From: Fusarium oxysporum f. sp. lycopersici 4287
Lineage: Eukaryota; Ascomycota; Sordariomycetes; Hypocreales; Nectriaceae
DNA: 64,000 nt
Reading direction: 5' to 3'
NCBI RefSeq assembly: GCF_000149955.1
Contig: NC_030986.1
Location: 5,823,910 to 5,887,909, forward strand
Part shown: positions 63,479-64,000 of the stretch, piece after piece
Numbering within the stretch: the stretch's first letter is position 1
Layout of the letters: every line of letters begins with the position of its first letter
The notes under the pieces: generated by a model
What the model was told of the DNA's origin: nothing
The model's database searches: none
What the model saw: only the letters and a program-made list of their open reading frames with translations
Position numbers and translations under genes: made by a program

Positions 63479-64000
63479 ATGCACTCAATTTCCAGTGAAA
63501 TGACTGGCCAGGCTCCTAGTCAAGCTGGTCCCGACGTCAGCATATCCGAGCCGTGTTCAATTTCAGATCCAAACAAGACCATCGACGCTATCACCAAGAA
63601 ACTCTCAGTTTACCTTGCGGCCAAACACAGCCCGCCGTTCACAGCACCAGCTGGATTTGATGATGCCTTAAATGCCCTCGAGTCACCAGACCACATCGTG
63701 CAAGTCTTCCTAAGTCGAGGGTTTTGGTGTTGGCTAGCATATTTCCTAGCGACCAAAGATCCCAAGACTCAGCCGCCTCTATCCTTGTCTGGCATTCCGT
63801 ACGACACACTGTCTGTCATTGCTGGTCTCGTATCTGAAGCGCCAGTAGATGATACTCTCGTTAAACGTATTCAGAGCACGCTCTGGGTCGCTAGGCGAGG
63901 GTCAACGCGCCGTTGTGAGTAGCCTTGAATTGCTCGTTTATTTACTTCTCTAATCGTGTAGCGGACTTGAGTAAGGCGGGCATTTCCGGCTTCCCTCCCC
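63479..64000 (+). CDS. hypothetical protein, N-terminal part (runs off the window)
   Basis: Exon 1 (63479-63914) starts MHSISSEMTGQAPSQAGPD, with a second possible start at the Met of MTGQ. It continues TIDAITKKLSVYLAAKHSPP and FLSRGFWCWLAYFLATKDPK to a GTGAGT donor at 63915. An acceptor at 63960-63961 resumes the frame (SDLSKAGISGFPP) to the end of the window. No domain was recognised in this part. The CpG-rich upstream region sets it apart from the neighbouring AT-rich genes. Confidence 0.55.

Noticed and set aside
1..64000. CRISPR arrays, bacterial operons, ribosome binding sites
   Set aside because: The spliced genes and fungal protein families show a eukaryotic nuclear sequence; no spaced repeat array was seen.
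40000..64000. Starship-type giant element or other transposon
   Set aside because: No tyrosine-recombinase captain, transposase or reverse transcriptase was recognised and no terminal repeats were found within the window.

Overview
The window reads as nuclear DNA of a filamentous ascomycete, most like a Sordariomycete of the Hypocreales (Fusarium and relatives). The support is the short GT-AG introns (about 42 to 110 nt, many with CTAAC/CTGAC-like branch sites), compact intergenic regions, Zn2Cys6 and C2H2 transcription factors with fungal-specific middle domains, and the protein families present. Four runs of N (27598-27718, 35761-36293, 39720-40006, 43325-43885) show it is a draft scaffold. 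The taxonomic placement is an inference from sequence style.

Left edge (1-4.7 kb): the 3' end of an MFS sugar transporter, a small PLDc_N-type membrane protein, and a four-exon gene with a PD-(D/E)XK-like motif whose second exon carries an in-frame TAA.

Main block (4.85-39.4 kb): about 18 genes that together look like a catabolic cluster for plant phenolics such as stilbenes. It holds a carotenoid-oxygenase-family stilbene/lignostilbene dioxygenase, an aldehyde dehydrogenase, a vanillyl-alcohol-oxidase-type flavoenzyme, a salicylate-hydroxylase-like monooxygenase, two P450s, an intradiol ring-cleavage dioxygenase beside a maleylacetate reductase, and a dienelactone hydrolase. Accessory genes are an MDR dehydrogenase, an SDR, a BBE-like oxidase, an NmrA/isoflavone-reductase-like protein, an alpha/beta hydrolase and two SnoaL-like proteins. 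Two transcription factors of different classes are embedded. The inferred route is: side-chain cleavage or oxidation to benzaldehydes, oxidation to benzoates, hydroxylation to a hydroxyquinol-like ring, intradiol cleavage to maleylacetate, reduction to 3-oxoadipate. Many pairs are divergent, and most promoters carry paired GGGTGG/CCACCC hexamers, so a shared regulator is plausible.

Right block (about 40-64 kb): gene-poor, AT-rich stretches with mostly unrecognised genes. They include a divergent ferric-reductase-like membrane protein, a 1238-residue coiled-coil protein, a protein with an incomplete PHD-like finger, a protein with a duplicated GIWDD motif, and a Ulp1-type cysteine protease. 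Near the right end are a 15-bp tandem repeat and GC-rich palindromes. The character changes abruptly near 39.5-40 kb, like an accessory or lineage-specific segment.

Several genes carry a one-base frameshift in a short homopolymer (20962, 27576, 43128, perhaps 35715) or an in-frame TAA (2113, 8646). Either the draft has homopolymer and base errors or some cluster genes are decaying; raw reads are needed to separate these.
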